DNA of 64,000 bases from Auriscalpium vulgare (taxonomy: Eukaryota > Basidiomycota > Agaricomycetes > Russulales > Auriscalpiaceae): NCBI GenBank assembly GCA_019915015.1, contig JAHBBC010000032.1, positions 62,001 through 126,000 of the forward strand. Reading direction: 5' to 3'. The notes under the pieces were generated by a model. The model did no database searches. It was not told the origin of the DNA and saw only the letters and a program-made list of their open reading frames with translations. Shown here piece by piece: positions 22,106 to 35,055 of the stretch. How positions within the stretch are numbered: position 1 is the first letter of the stretch; each line of letters opens with the position of its first letter. Both the position numbers and the translations under genes were made by a program.

Positions 22106-25100
22106 ATGCCTCTCATCCGCATCGAAGTGTGCGACTTTAAGTCGTACAGGTGAGCTCAATCGATATTTCTGAGCGACATCGGCCAACAGCGAGCGCAGAG
22201 GTCGCCAGACGATAGGCCCGTTCCGCGCATTTACCTCAGTCATCGGTCCCAATGGAGCCGGCAAGTCCAATCTGATGGATGCAATCTCCTTTGTGCTCGG
22301 CGTGAAGAGCGCGCAGCTTCGAAGCTCTCAGCTCAAGGATCTCGTCTACCGAGGCAGACGCCTCGCGAAGGACAGCGCCGAGGCAAGCTCACAGGCCGCA
22401 CCTGACGACGAAGAGGACGAGGACGAGGATGAGGGCGAGGGTGAAGGGACTGCGAAGAAGGCGTGGGTGCTTGCCGTGTACGAGGACGAAGCGCGGAAAG
22501 AGTGGCAGTTCCAACGAACGTGAGTTGTGATTCCATCGTTCGAGAGGGGCGTATCAACTGTTCGCAGCATATCCACCACCGGGGCTTCCGAATATAAGCT
22601 GAATAACCGAGTTGTCACGTACTCTGCATACAACGCCGCCCTCATGAAGCACAACATCCTGGTCAAGGCGAAGAACTTCCTCGTGTTTCAGGGCGACGTC
22701 GAAGCTGTGGCTTCGCAATCGCCGAAAGAGCTCACACGTCTCGTAGAGCAAATCAGTGGCTCATTGGAGCTCGCAGGGGAGTACGAGGCTGCGAAGGAGG
22801 CCCAGGACCGCGCTACGGACAACGCAACGTTCAATTTCACTAAACGCCGTGGCATTGCCGGCGAAATCAAACAGTACAAGGAGCAAAAGGGCGAAGCGGA
22901 TCGGTTTGAGGCCTTTCGTCAAGATCGGGTGTGTTCCTTTTGTCGTTTTATATGCTGCTTACCCTGACCGCCCTCTCTGACCTGGCGCCCCTGTAGGATG
23001 ATTTGAATTTGCGCCGTATTCTGTTCAAGCTTTATCATATTGAGAAGGCCTTGGAGAAGAACGCTAATGAGATACAGAGTAAAAGTCAAGAGTTGGCAGA
23101 TCTTCGCGCCGACAAACAGGCTGCAGACGAAGCGCTGGATGCTGCCCGCGCCGACCAGGCCAAGGCGCGTCTGAGTGTGACTCGCGGCGAGAAGAAGGTC
23201 AAGAAAGCTGAGAAAGCACTCGAGGACAAGGTCAGTCTCCCCAATGTCTCGATGGTTTTTCGTAATGTTCACTTGCATACAGAAACCCGATTTGGTCGCC
23301 GTGGAAGCTCAGATTGCGCACTCCACACGCAAAGCTGAGAATGCGAGGAATATCAAGGCGCAGGTTCTGAAGGACGAAGCGAAGCAAGTGAAGAAACTCG
23401 AAGGCTACCATAATGAGCTGGGCCAGGTGCAGAAGGCGGCTGATGCTGCTTTGGGTGCGTTGCGTTCAGTGCCTCTGTTCGATCAAATCTGTTGACAGTG
23501 TCGCAGAGGAGCAACGGCGCGCCTCTCAACACAACCTGGCCCTTAGTGAAGAGAGTCTCGAAGAATATCGCCGACTGTAAGTCAGCCGATCGTTTGTATC
23601 AACGGACTCTTACGTCCGACGACAGGAAAGCGGAGGCGAGCGTGCTCGCCGTGGACGAGCGTCAATCTCTGGAGACATTGAAGCGAGAAGAGAAAACAGC
23701 GGCTCGGACGTTCACCCAGCTCAGCGACAAGCAAGAGGAGCTCGAGGCTAAACGTGACCGCCTACGTGAAGACGTTACTGCTCAAGGCGCCAAGAAAGAC
23801 GAGGTGCCCTCATTCTATCTGTCGTCGTGATCGACTACTCACAATGGCCCTTGTATTCAGCTCGATGAGAAGGTGCGGTCGCAGACCGAGGACCTTGGGA
23901 AGGTCAAGCAGGAGTTGCAGAACCAGCACTCTGAGCGCACGCGTATCAGGTGCGGTGCGCCTAGATATGCGGCACGGATCGTCGGACTAATGCTTGTGTG
24001 TGTAGCCAACTGGAAGCCGAGTTGAACGAGAAGCTCGGAGAGATCCATAACAAGCTCTTGCAAGCCGGTGTCGATCAGCGCGAGTCCGAGCGCGAAGCGA
24101 AGCAGCGAGAGGTCCTCGCTAACCTGCAACGTATCTTCCCTGGTTCGTATTTCCCTCCGTTTTGCTACACTCTATGATTTTGATAGCTGTCGTAGGCGTG
24201 CGAGGTCGCCTGGTAGACTTGTGCAAGCCCACCCAGCGCAAGTATGAAACCTCCATCTCTGTCGTATTTGGTCGCAATATCGATGCCGTAGTTGTTGACG
24301 AGGAGAAAACGGCTATCGACTGTATCGAGGTTCGCATGCATCTCCCGTCTTGTTTCACATCCAGTTGACGGCTTGATATAGTATATGCGCAATCAACGCG
24401 CGGGTCACACGACATTTATCCCGCTCGACACGATTCAAGTCAAGCCCATCAACGACAAGTACCGCTCCTTTGCCAAGGGTGCTCGGCTCGCTCTCGATGT
24501 GATTCAATACGAGGCCGCTGTTGAGCGCGCGATGCACCACGCGTGCGGGAATGCCCTGGTGTGCGATACGATGGAGATCGCGCGCCATGTGATATGGGAG
24601 AAGAATGCAGACGTCAAAGGTGATTATCTACTTACCCACATTTCTTCGGTACTAACTACGGCTTCACCTATCTCAGTCGTGACGCTGGAAGGGACGGTGA
24701 TCCACAAGACTGGTCTCATGACGGGTGGTCGGAGTGCGCATGAAAATAGCAGAAGGTGGGAGGAGAAGGATATTCAAGGTATGTTTTTTCTGCATTTGTC
24801 GACAGGCGGCCTGCTCATATGTTTCCGACCCAGGCCTACAGCGTGCTCGCGATTCCTTCCTGAGCCAGTTGCGGGAGCTCACGAAGCAGAAGCCACGAAG
24901 CAAGGAGGACGACCAATTGGCCGCTGAGATGAGTCGGCTGGAGTCGAGTCTTCAGGTCGCAAGAGATGACTTGGTACGCCTCGGTCTGTGCTCGTCAGAT
25001 TTGGAAATTCACTACCGCTCCCGTAGAGCGCGGTCAAGCACAAAGTTACTGGTCTGAAGGACGAGCTGAAGCACGTCGAGCGTACGATCAAACAGAACAC

Positions 25101-27070
25101 TCCGGAATTGAACAAGGTTCGAGTCAATCTTCTAACATGCAGAGCTGTTGACCCATCTTGCTGCAATTAAGGCGCGTAAAGCTCTTTCGGCGCTCCGCGA
25201 GAAGATTGCCGAGTTGGAGTCAGTCATCGCCGAGGCAGAAGACGGCATCTTCTCAACTTTCTGCGCACAAATTGGCGTCGCCAGCATCCGCGAGTACGAA
25301 GAGCGCCAACTCAAGCTGGCCCAGGAGGAGAGCACGGCGCGTCTGCGTTTTGATACGCAAATCGCCCGATTGACACATCAGTAAGGCAAATATATCCCAT
25401 CCGTAGCCGCACCAGCTGACGACAGAATATAGGTCGAACTTCGAGCAGGAGCAGCTCAATGCGATTCGGGAACGTCTGACAAGTCTTGAGAAAGTGATCG
25501 CCACTGAGGAACGGAACCTTCAGACGCTGGCTGGGACCAAGGCAGCCACGGAAGAGGAGATCAACGAGATGAATGAGGCGATTGCTGATCTCGAGGCGGA
25601 GATAAAGGGCGTGAGGGATGCGCTCGAGGAGAAGAACAAGACGGTCGACGATGCTAAGCGGGCGACGACAAAAGCCGCGAAGCATCTAGAGCAAGCTGAG
25701 AAGGAGATCTCTACGAAGGCGAGTCGTGCTGTGGCTCTGAGTCGCGTCTTGCTGACTAGAATCACAGAATGACGACATCGAGAGGCTCAGTCTTGAGCGA
25801 TCAGGCATCTACCGGAAATGTCGCCTCGACGAGGTCGAGCTGCCTTTGGTCGAAGGTAATTTGAGGAACGTGCCAATGGAAGAGGTGAGCGTTTTCTCAT
25901 TTTTCATGATGCGCCTGCTCAGTCCAAAGCAGAATCTCCGCGACGAGGTTGTCGCCATGGACGTGGATGGGGAAGAAGACGACGGCAGCGAACAAATAAA
26001 GCGGATGCCGGACTATGGGATCGAGGTGGACTTCGACAGTTTGGAAGAGGACGAAAAGGAGGTAAGCGGCGTGCTCAGGTGTACGCCCCGCTCCACTCAC
26101 AGATGAATTAGGATGCATCGGGCGAGACACTTGCGGAGCTAGACGCGCAAATTCTCAAGCTGAGCGGCGAAATTGAGCGCATGACCCCGAACATGAAGGC
26201 GATAGAGCGGTGTGTGGTAAAGCGTGATCCTGTCGGTTGCCGCTTACGTTGCATCTCAGACTCGACGATGTTGAGGCGAAACTAGCCGAAACGGAGAAGG
26301 AGGCAGACAAGGCACGCAAGGATTCGAAGAACGCGAGAGATACCTTCAACGATGTGAAGCAAAGACGGTGCGTAATTCAATAATTATAGCCCTGGCTTCT
26401 GACTGACGGCCGCCGCAGTACAAAGATGTTCAATAAGGCATACGAGCACATCTCCGCACGTATCGACCAGGTGTACAAGGACCTGACCAAGGGTAAAGCC
26501 GCACCAATGGGAGGCGTGGCGTATCTCAGCTTGGAAGATAACGAAGTGAGTGGACATAAACTCTGCCGTGATGATCGTCTCATCAGGGACATAAGGAACC
26601 GTATCTTGCTGGTATCAAGTACCACGCCATGCCTCCTATGAAGCGTTTCCGTGACATGGAACAACTGTCCGGTGGTGAGAAGACGGTTGCCGCACTAGCT
26701 CTTCTCTTTGCCATTCACAGGTGCGCATTTTCAAATTCGCTCTCGCCATTGCATTTGACGCATTTTGGGCGCAGCTATCAACCCAGTCCGTTCTTCGTAT
26801 TGGACGAAGTCGACGCCGCGCTCGATAACACCAATGTCGCCAAGATTGCCAACTACATCCGAGCACACGCCTCGGACACCTTCCAGTTCATCGTCATCAG
26901 TCTCAAGGGCTCCCTCTACGAGCGCGGTAACTCCCTCGTCGGTATCTATCGCGATCAAGACGTCAACAGCTCTCGTACTCTTACTCTGGACGTGAGTTCA
27001 CATGCCTCTCACAGCCCAGAGAAATCGCCTGACATTCATTGATCTACAGCTCACGCAATATGATGAATAA
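22106..27070 (+). CDS. smc1: cohesin subunit SMC1 (structural maintenance of chromosomes ATPase)
   Basis: This large coiled-coil ATPase pairs with SMC3 in the nuclear cohesin ring holding sister chromatids together. The first exon [14 protein letters not shown] joins (intron 22150-22198) to [20 protein letters not shown], then [15 protein letters not shown], the Walker A site. [20 protein letters not shown] and LVEQISGS follow. Long Glu/Lys-rich coiled coils flank a hinge at about 24190-24760 ([40 protein letters not shown]). The C-terminal head has [33 protein letters not shown] (ABC signature region) and [20 protein letters not shown] (Walker B and D-loop). It ends LTQYDE-stop. An acidic insert ([12 protein letters not shown]) lies at about residue 80. 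There are about twenty exons and no disruption was seen. Confidence 0.95.
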
Positions 27071-27381
27071 TTTGTTTTGTGATTGCTTTGTTACCTGCTA
27101 TCGCTGTTCTTTATTAGGCCCGTACTTCCTCTGTAGCTCTATCATCGGTCGCAGTCTACACATTCACTAGTCACTATATGTAAAGAATAATCTTATGAAG
27201 TAAAGCCGAGACCAAGATCAAATCGCACAACAGAAGGAAAGGAGATGATGATGACGAGAGAAGCTAGATGCTAGATGTGAGGACGCAGGGAGGAAAACGG
27301 GGCAAGAAGGACTATGTATCTGGGCAGCACTAGTATAGCAAATGATGTGGGTGAGCGGAACGAAAAGAGGGGTGCATCTGG
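27071..27381. other. convergent 3' flank of SMC1 and the 27382-31402 gene
   Basis: A short AT-richer stretch holding the 3' ends of two converging transcripts. Nothing else was seen. Confidence 0.5.
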
Positions 27382-30300
27382 TTACACTGATGAGTACAGC
27401 GATGTGCCAGTTGAGTCACCGGAATTAGTCCGAAGGTTGCTACTAAGAAGGAGCGGCCGCAGCCCGCCTGCCGTCGACAACGGGTCGTCAATCTGTGCGC
27501 GGGGGGTATCGAAGTAAGACTGGATGATGGATACGTGGTCTGGGGACACGACGTGCTGGGGAGGGGCGGGGAACTCAGAGAGGCCGGACATGCGCGACGT
27601 GTCGGTGCCGTTGGTCATGTAACTCGACCGCGTCACCTCAGTGTGCGCAGAGCGAGGCGGGACGAGGCTGTTGTTCGACACGACGCGCTGGCGTACCGTA
27701 TCGTCCTCACCCAGGTCCAAAGCCTCCGAGCTGCGGCGACCTTCCACCTCACCCACCATAGAGAGGTGGCCAGAGAATCTTTGGTCCACGCTGGTGGCCG
27801 CTGGAGTCAGAACAGCCTCCACGGTTCCCAAGCGAAGCAGCTCTGCACAACGAGCAAGTCAGCATAAGCATAAGATGTGTTGCAAACGGATCAAAATAAC
27901 GTACGGTCATGGTCGATATCCTCTAAAGGCGACCTCTCCAAGACAGACGACGCACGCGAAGACTCGATGTCCTCGGGAATGTTGATAGCCGGAGGATCAA
28001 CGTACTGGGGGCTCGCCGGCCGGTGCAAGCGCAGCGGAAGCGTCGTCCCACCCGGCGACAAAGCCTCGGACTGCGAAGATAGGGAGAGCACGAGATTCGG
28101 GTTCGTGCGGCTGCTGCTCGTCGACGGCTCGCCCCTCATCCCACCGTAACGCCGGCCCCACAGCTGTGACGAAACGTCGTCGCGCTCCGTGTCCGCACTT
28201 GCGTCGTCCTGCAGCGCCTCCAGTTCCTCGCTCAGTTGGCGCGTGAGGCCCATGAGCCCGCTCCCGGCGGTGCTGGTGCGCGACGTAACATCCATAGGGA
28301 TGTTCCCACTCGGCTCACGCGACAGCTGCCGGCGATGCTCGCTTGTCGGCGTCTCACTCACATCGGGCTTGTAGAACAGGTTGCGGTAACGGTCGAGGTC
28401 CTCAAGGCTGCTGAACGGCCGCGGCGACTGCTGCGGCGATGAACTGGACGAGGTGACGCCTTCGGACGAGGAGCCGCGCGTAGCATGCATTGTCGACGTT
28501 GACACGCGGAAAAAGGGCGGGTTGATCGTGTCGGGCGGCGAAGACGCGACCGTGTGGTTTGACTGCGACGACACTTGCGTGTTACTGTGTTGGAGCTCGG
28601 GGCGATGCTTGCGCTGGGGCGTGACGGTGGCGGCAAAAGCAGATGGCCCCGGAGCGTCGGGCTCCCTCTGCTCCCCCTCGCCATGCTCCTCGCTATCACC
28701 CAGCCCGCTGTCCTGACTGCCGCGCCGCCGCAACACATAAGCCATCGCGTCGCCCAACCCCAAAGGCTCCCCGCTGTACCGGTCCCCAACTGCATACGCA
28801 TGGCGCGACGGGCCAACATCGCTAGCGTGTCCTTGGTGCGGGGGCGCTGTGCGCTCCGGGGACGGCCGCTGGAAGGGGTCCAGCGGCAGCTTCGGGTACA
28901 ACGACTCCCGTGCGCTTGCGGGCTGCTCGTCCGGCCGCGGGGTGTACGCTGTCGCGTAAGGGTGCAGCACGGCGTGCGGCGGGAGGCGGTGGCGCGCGGA
29001 CACGTCGTTTGCGAGGGAGACGGGCTGCACGACCGCCGGGGTCGACAGGTGCGGGCCCGCGTAGTCGGAGCCGCGGAGCTGCGTCGACGTCGAGCGCTGG
29101 TGGCGATGCGTGGGCTGGTACGGCGAGGAGAAGCCGCGCTGCGCGTACGGGTGGTCCGGCATGCGGAGCGCCTCCATGTCCTCCGAGTGCTCGTCGGAGG
29201 GCGGGGGCGGAGACGAGATCGCGATGCCCACGAGCGCGTCCTCGCCAGACGCAGTCACACCAGACGGTGAGGGCGAGGGGCCAATAGGTTGTGGGACCTC
29301 GCCGCGCACCTGTGCTAGTGCCGCAGATGGCGTAGACAGGACGTACACATCCTCGCGCCGGAGCTTCTCCTGTAGCATCAGGTCCTCCAGCTTCACGACC
29401 TTGGTGTCGTGCCGTTGGAGCGAGCCATCGAACGCCGCTTTCTTCTCGTCCAGAACGCTCATTTGCTCGTCTGTGATGCAAAAGCCGGTGGCGGACTTGA
29501 AAGCCGACTTCACACCCGAGCCAGTGCGCGAGTGGCCCTTGCCATCCGACACAGAGTACCCGACAGAGTGTGAATGGCCATGTGAGTTGGTGTGTCCATG
29601 GGAGTTGGTGTGGCCATGCGACTTCGTGTGAGAGTGCGCATAAGATGAGACGGTGCCAAAGCCAAACTTTGCCTGCCCTGGGTTTTCGATGGCCGCAAAC
29701 GGGCCAGCGACGTGCACTGCCGGAGCCAAAGACTGATTGCCGAGGAGTGTACGTGCGGCCAAGAAGTTCATGTTGCCCATGTCCTTCGGTGGCGCACCGC
29801 GGTGCCCGACGGACTTTGAGCGCCCCCGGCCGATAGAACGCGTACGCTTGTTCTGGAACGATTTGGACGCCTGCGACTTCCACGCCTCGCGCTCGCGGTT
29901 GAGCGTGTACTGCGCTTCTAACACCCTGTCGCAACGCAGTCCGTTAGGCAGTGCGCGACAGGCATCAAATTCATGTTAACGTACCTCGCAAGTGATGGCG
30001 CGGGAGAAGGGAGCGCGAGGTCGTCCTGTGCGAAGCTTCTCGGTCTGTCTCGACCATTGGCCGGCATCAGCATGGTTGGATCGCCCTCTGGCGGCCCGTG
30101 CGAAGGTTTCGCCACCACCGAGAGATCCAGCGCGGACTTGGACTTGCCCAGCCCGCGCGACGGCCCGGCGACGTTGACGTCGCGACGTGCCGCCCGCTCC
30201 GTGACGACGGGCCCGCCGTCCCCGTTCCACTGCATTGCCGGGCTCAGCACGTTGCGGCTCGCGGGCGTCGGGGGGCCGGAGCCGTGCTCGATGCGCACGG

Positions 30301-31402
30301 CGAACCGGGGCCGCGGGAAGATGAGCGCGTCGCACCACGTCTCGGGGGAGAGCCAGCGCTGCTTCGCTGGGCGCGGCGCGGGCGACTTGGGCCCAGGGGA
30401 CCCGCGCGCCGCGCCCCGCAGGTTCGGTGTCGAAATCGCCTTGAACAGTGAGGTGCGCGGGCCACTAGACTGTGGGGGCGCCGGGATGCGGATCGGGGTG
30501 GGGATGGGAGGGGCTGAGCGCGCGGGGTTCGTGTGCGAGCGGTCGACAGCCTTGCCCTTGTTTACAGAGGGCAGGGTGTGCTGGGCTTTGCGTGGCGAGT
30601 CGATGACGAGCGGCGAGGGGAATGGGTAGGCGTACGGGTGGGGCGAGCTCGCGTTGCTGTGTGAATGCGTGGGGGCTGTTGCGTGCGACCGCTGCGCCGC
30701 AGGCGTCGAAACGAGAGTGGAGTAGTACGAATCATACAGCTCGTCGTCAGCGGCACGGTTGGTTTGCAACGGCTCCACTGGTGGGGGGCGGCCGCGCTTG
30801 ACAACCGTCGCGTGTCGTGTCGGCGGGGGAGGGGGCGGGATCGACGAGGTCGCGGGGGACGAGGGGCGGCTCGAGCGGGACACCGGGGCAGGCGAGAGGC
30901 GCCGCGACGCGTTGCCGAACGTGAGGAAGCTCGCGAAGCTGAGGCGGTTCGTCGCGGACGGCGGCGGCGGGTGCTCCTGGAAGCGCTGCACAGGCATGGG
31001 CGACTCACCGACGCCGCCGGTGACGAGAGTCGGCGAATGCGCGGTGTTGATGTTCGCGGGGCGCGAGCGGCGGTGGGGATTCAAGCCGGAGGAGGTGTAG
31101 CCATGTGCGTCGGATTGCACGCGTGCGCGATTCCGGATGCCCGCCGAGTCCTCGACCTCCCGCCGCCCATCGCTCGACGTCTCCCCCGACACAGCCTTGC
31201 TCAAGAGCTGTCCCCAGCTGTCGCGGTCGCGGTCGCGCGACGGAGCCATGTCGCTCGGAATTTCGTAAGGCCCATTGTAAGGAATGTACCAGTCATCTTC
31301 GTCGGGCTCTTCCTGCGGCGGCGGACGTGCCTTTGCGGGCAAACGAAAGTTGAGACGTAAACGAGAGAAGGAGGAGGGCGTCGTCTGGGTTTTGGTGGCC
31401 AT
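27382..31402 (-). CDS. large low-complexity Ser/Pro-rich protein of unknown function, 1,299 residues
   Basis: I do not recognise a family. There are three exons (29985-31402, 27905-29925, 27382-27842) with introns 29926-29984 and 27843-27904, both gtacgt donors, giving 1,299 codons. The N-terminus MATKTQTTPSSFSRLRLNFR leads to an acidic aromatic patch DEDDWYIPYNGPYEIP. A long Ser/Pro/Arg-rich region follows, including a poly-Pro run and CDALIFPRPRFAVRIE, which looks like an ordered island. A predicted helical stretch LEAQYTLNREREAWKSQ begins exon 2. Further on come a His/Ser/Gly repeat (HGHTNSHGHTNSHGH, near 29580-29620) and a second ordered island at about 29340-29500 (TDEQMSVLDEKKAAF, VKLEDLMLQEKLRRE). 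Composition suggests a scaffold or polarity-type cytoplasmic protein, which is only a guess. Confidence 0.75.
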
Positions 31403-33328
31403 TTATGAAGGGAATGCAGACCGCAAGCGGCGCATAAAAGAGGCGGTGGAGCCGAAAACGGTATCGCGTCGGTTGAGAAGGACCCTTCGATGCAAAGCGT
31501 CAACTATGCGCCTGGTGCGCGCGACGAAGCGAGGACTCACCTTGGGACGAGAGGGAAGGAGCGGCTAGGGATGCATGGACGTGGAGGAGCAGAGCACAGA
31601 GAGCTGCAGGAACATTGATGACCACCATCATCCGACGCTTCAATACGCGTGCGAATTTTCTCCTCTCTCGCGGCGCTCACCAGAACCGGCTCCTCCTCTC
31701 CGCAACAAATCTCAGAAAATGGACCGAGCCGCCCCCGTCTCCGTCGAGCCTACCCCGCACCTCCGACATCACTGCGCTCCTCCCTCGATCGAGATCGGGT
31801 AAAGCTCGGCACTCAATGGACCCTCAACGTCGTTCGAAAACCCTGTCCGTCAATCGTGCTTTCAAGCTCGAGGACTTTCGACGGAACGTCGCAGCGACCT
31901 CGTCTGCGGGGTCATGCAGTCATGATGGCGGGCGGCGGGCGCTCACTTGACGATCGGCAATGGCTGTAAATAGTACAGGTGCGTTACGTTGTGTATCGCC
32001 GCGGCGGCTCGTTGTTGTAGAACATGTTCTTCTTGCGAGCGGCTCTGGAGAGTGCTTCTGCATCGACAGATTCAGCGGGAAAGGCAATTGTGTTCGAGCT
32101 GTTTGCACCGAGGGGTGTATGCGCGATGTCGTGACTGAAGGTGCGCATATCCTACGAATCGATTATGATGGCACGCATACAGGAGAAATTGATCTTGCCT
32201 GCAGAGCAAAGACGGCTCACCCGTATGGAAGACGCCGCGCGCGGTTATCGACCTAGGCGAAGGACAATGAGACAGTGTGCCCCGACACCTGCCTGCGAAT
32301 GCAGTAGGTACATTGGCCACCATGGCAGTACCTCGAGCCTGCATGTATGCGCCCAGCCCAGCGTATATAGCCAAGCACCAAGATGCCCCCGCGATAGTTG
32401 ACCGGGACCGAGGTTGTCACTCACGACTTATTGTATGTTTCCATCATATCGCTGTCCGTTTCGTTTTGATATTCTTCCACCAGTCTGTCCGCATAAAGAG
32501 GCGCCTACCAAGAGCGGTCTCGAGCAGTCCAGCCTGTCGATTCAGAAAACGAACGCCGTCGACTTGAGAGACATCCTTCTGTGTATGGACACGTCGGTCC
32601 ACTAGAACCCGTACGAATCTACAGACGAGGCGAAAGAATTGAGTGAATGCACCTTGATACCTGCAGAATGCGTAGTAACCTGCGTTCGTTGTATCTTGAG
32701 AATGAAACAATGGAACCAATTGGCGATAAAGTGGTCAGAGTAAAAGGACTAGGATGAAGTTGAAGGACAGGTGCTGGCCATGGCCAGACAATAGCTCGAG
32801 GACCGCGTCCGAGTCGGGCGTCTTGCCGCGCGCCGCGCTACACGTGAGACTGTGAGCCTTGAGGACGGTACAGCCACGTGGTGGAGTCATAACACAGAAC
32901 AGCGACGTCTCAGACTCTCATCGTCTCACCACTATCAACATATCTATGCCCTACCAATCGCGCTTTTTATCATCTGGAATAGCCTACTGGCACCACATAT
33001 CCGCCGTCCGACTGAACTCGGAAGACCAGCGCATCTGACATCACACAGCAGTGTCCCACAGATGTCGCGAAGGCTGATTCCTGAAGCAGATGCGAATGAG
33101 TGTTATGGCAATGCGACGTAGCAGTTGGAGAGCCTGGGAGCCATCTGCGGTCCTCATATCTACGGCCCGCAGTGAAGGTGAGGATCATCTTTTCTCTCTC
33201 CAGCGTAGCGTCCACCAAGTCTTTCTTTTCCACCCAGGGGATCAATTTTTGAGCATTCGTACACAGGCTCGTAGTACGTGAGAGCCCTCGCATATACTGT
33301 GAGGCTTGATGCTGAAGGTCAAAAAGGT
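31403..33328. other. 1.9-kb intergenic region
   Basis: This is the shared upstream side of the 27382-31402 gene and F1. Small frames occur (for example 31615-31950, +), but none has recognisable motifs or credible splice structure. I see no RNA gene or repeat. Confidence 0.45.
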
Positions 33329-34351
33329 ATGGCAGACACCGAAGACGAAAGCTCAGTTCGCCCTCTGAAAAGGCGTCGAGCCGCCGAATTGGACAAAGTG
33401 CGCACCTCGCAAGGAGATAACCCCTCCGAATCCCAAAAAGACGGGCGGGTCGCTCCATCGGATCCTCCAGGCGGTACGGTGCCGAGTCGGTGCGTCCAGA
33501 GCTCGGTCCACATCGACGCCGCGTCCTCCTCATTCAACGCAACTCAAAGTCATGAAGATGAAACTGAAGCGTGGAGTGCCCTGGAACGTCGCTTCTCGAC
33601 GATCTCAGATGAATCCGACGAGTCTGTCAGCAGCAAGTTGCCAGCATTGGATCGCCCTCTGTCGGGACCATTAATGTGAGTCGCATACTGTTGATTAGGC
33701 AGTAGTTGTATGTGCTGACATGTCGGCAGAACGCCCTTTCAATCCACACCCTCTACTCCGTCTCGCTTTCTGTATTATCCGGAAACATCTGAGGATGAGT
33801 CGTCTCTTGAGGCCGATGTGGCCTCTTCTCTTTTTCCCGGATCGTGAGTCCTTTCCTTCAATTCGTGATTAACAACCAGCAGCTGATAAACGCCGCTGCT
33901 CGTTAGGTCCACCAGTCGCTTGCCCGCAAACGACCTTCCGCGACGCGTCAGGGCTACGCAGGACCCGCGTCTCGTGCGGACATCGACTCTCCGCTTCAAA
34001 GATCTCTTCAAATCAGCGAAAGACCTGACTCGTCGTCGGGGTGCCCGGCAGCCCACACCCGAGATCATCGGCGAACGCGAACTCAACCCCCTGGACCCCA
34101 TCACGCATCGGCAATCCACGTACTCAGCCTCGGGCTCACCAGCTCGCGCGGCATCGTTGGAAGGATCCTCAGGAGAAGAGTCGGAGACAGAATTTTCTGT
34201 GCCGGCAGCGACGGGCTCCAAAACAACTCTCCCCTCCACGTCTGCGTCTGCATCCTCGTCGGTGTCCTTCAAGTCGTGGAACACAGTTTCCTCGCGCAAA
34301 TCGAAGATAAATATGTCCCAGCTTCCTCCGGGAACGCCTTTTCTACGGTAG
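33329..34351 (+). CDS. F1: small basic protein with conserved PPGTPFLR C-terminus
   Basis: First of five paralogues in the window; no named family known to me. There are three exons (33329-33675, 33730-33843, 33907-34351), 301 residues. It starts MADTEDESSVRPLKRRRAAE, with a basic KRRR cluster resembling a nuclear localisation signal. A Ser/Asp/Glu-rich region follows (STISDESDESVSS), then a basic amphipathic stretch LRFKDLFKSAKDLTRRRGAR, an acidic Ser-rich stretch (SSGEESETEFS), and the family tail SFKSWNTVSSRKSKINMSQ then LPPGTPFLR-stop. The start at 33329 was chosen because F2 begins with a similar MA-acidic peptide; the frame is also open upstream to 33278. Confidence 0.78.
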
Positions 34352-35055
34352 AGACTGTCTACTGGAATTCATTGTTCTGTTTTGCTAGAAATAGTTTTTT
34401 TCTTGTCTTGGGCAGAAAAGTTCTATCAGGCAAGTCTGAGGCTCGAGCGCTAAGTGTATGCCGATTCGATCGGCCGGCGGCTACACGTGAAGCTCAGTAA
34501 AAACGCGAAGTCGGCCGCCAGTCCTGTATGGAGGCGTAGGTCATCCTCTAGTCCAACAATGGGCCGAAATAGTCCGCTGCTGTCAGAACACCCTATATAC
34601 GTAATGATCCGTTATATACGTTATATACATCATGATATGTACGGGTATGCAATCGGCGGCAGCCTGCCACGCGTCGAGCCTGTAGTGCGCGCGCAGGCGG
34701 CGGCCAGCGACGGGCTCGGACTGCGAGGGAGGTGTCAAAGATGGAACCGAGAGGTGGCGCTGTAGCACGTCTCAGCGGAGAAGGGAGAGGTCAAACGAAA
34801 TTGTGACGCACAGGTGCTTTGAGTGCTTCACATCAAGACCTGGACGTGCCGGTAAGAGCGCAGGGCGACCGCGCCTATGGTACAGTTGTGTGACCTCGCG
34901 GGTGGGGAGCAGACTCGCTGTCTAGCGCGGGCTGAGCGCACGGTGCGTGGCGCAGGGCGCACTGTGGGCCTGAGACATGGGTGAGTGTGTGGGGAGCAGT
35001 CGGGTGTGAGTTGAGGGGATCGCGTCAGCACACCGGCGCTGCGCCGGCAACTCGC
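34352..35055. other. F1 to LTR intergenic region
   Basis: No gene seen. It contains a short AT-rich stretch with repeated tatacg motifs near 34593-34630 and then ordinary sequence up to the LTR boundary. Confidence 0.45.

Noticed and set aside
28575..29287. Long plus-strand frames opposite the 27382-31402 gene
   Set aside because: Arg/Gly/Ala-rich shadow frames opposite a GC-rich coding exon.
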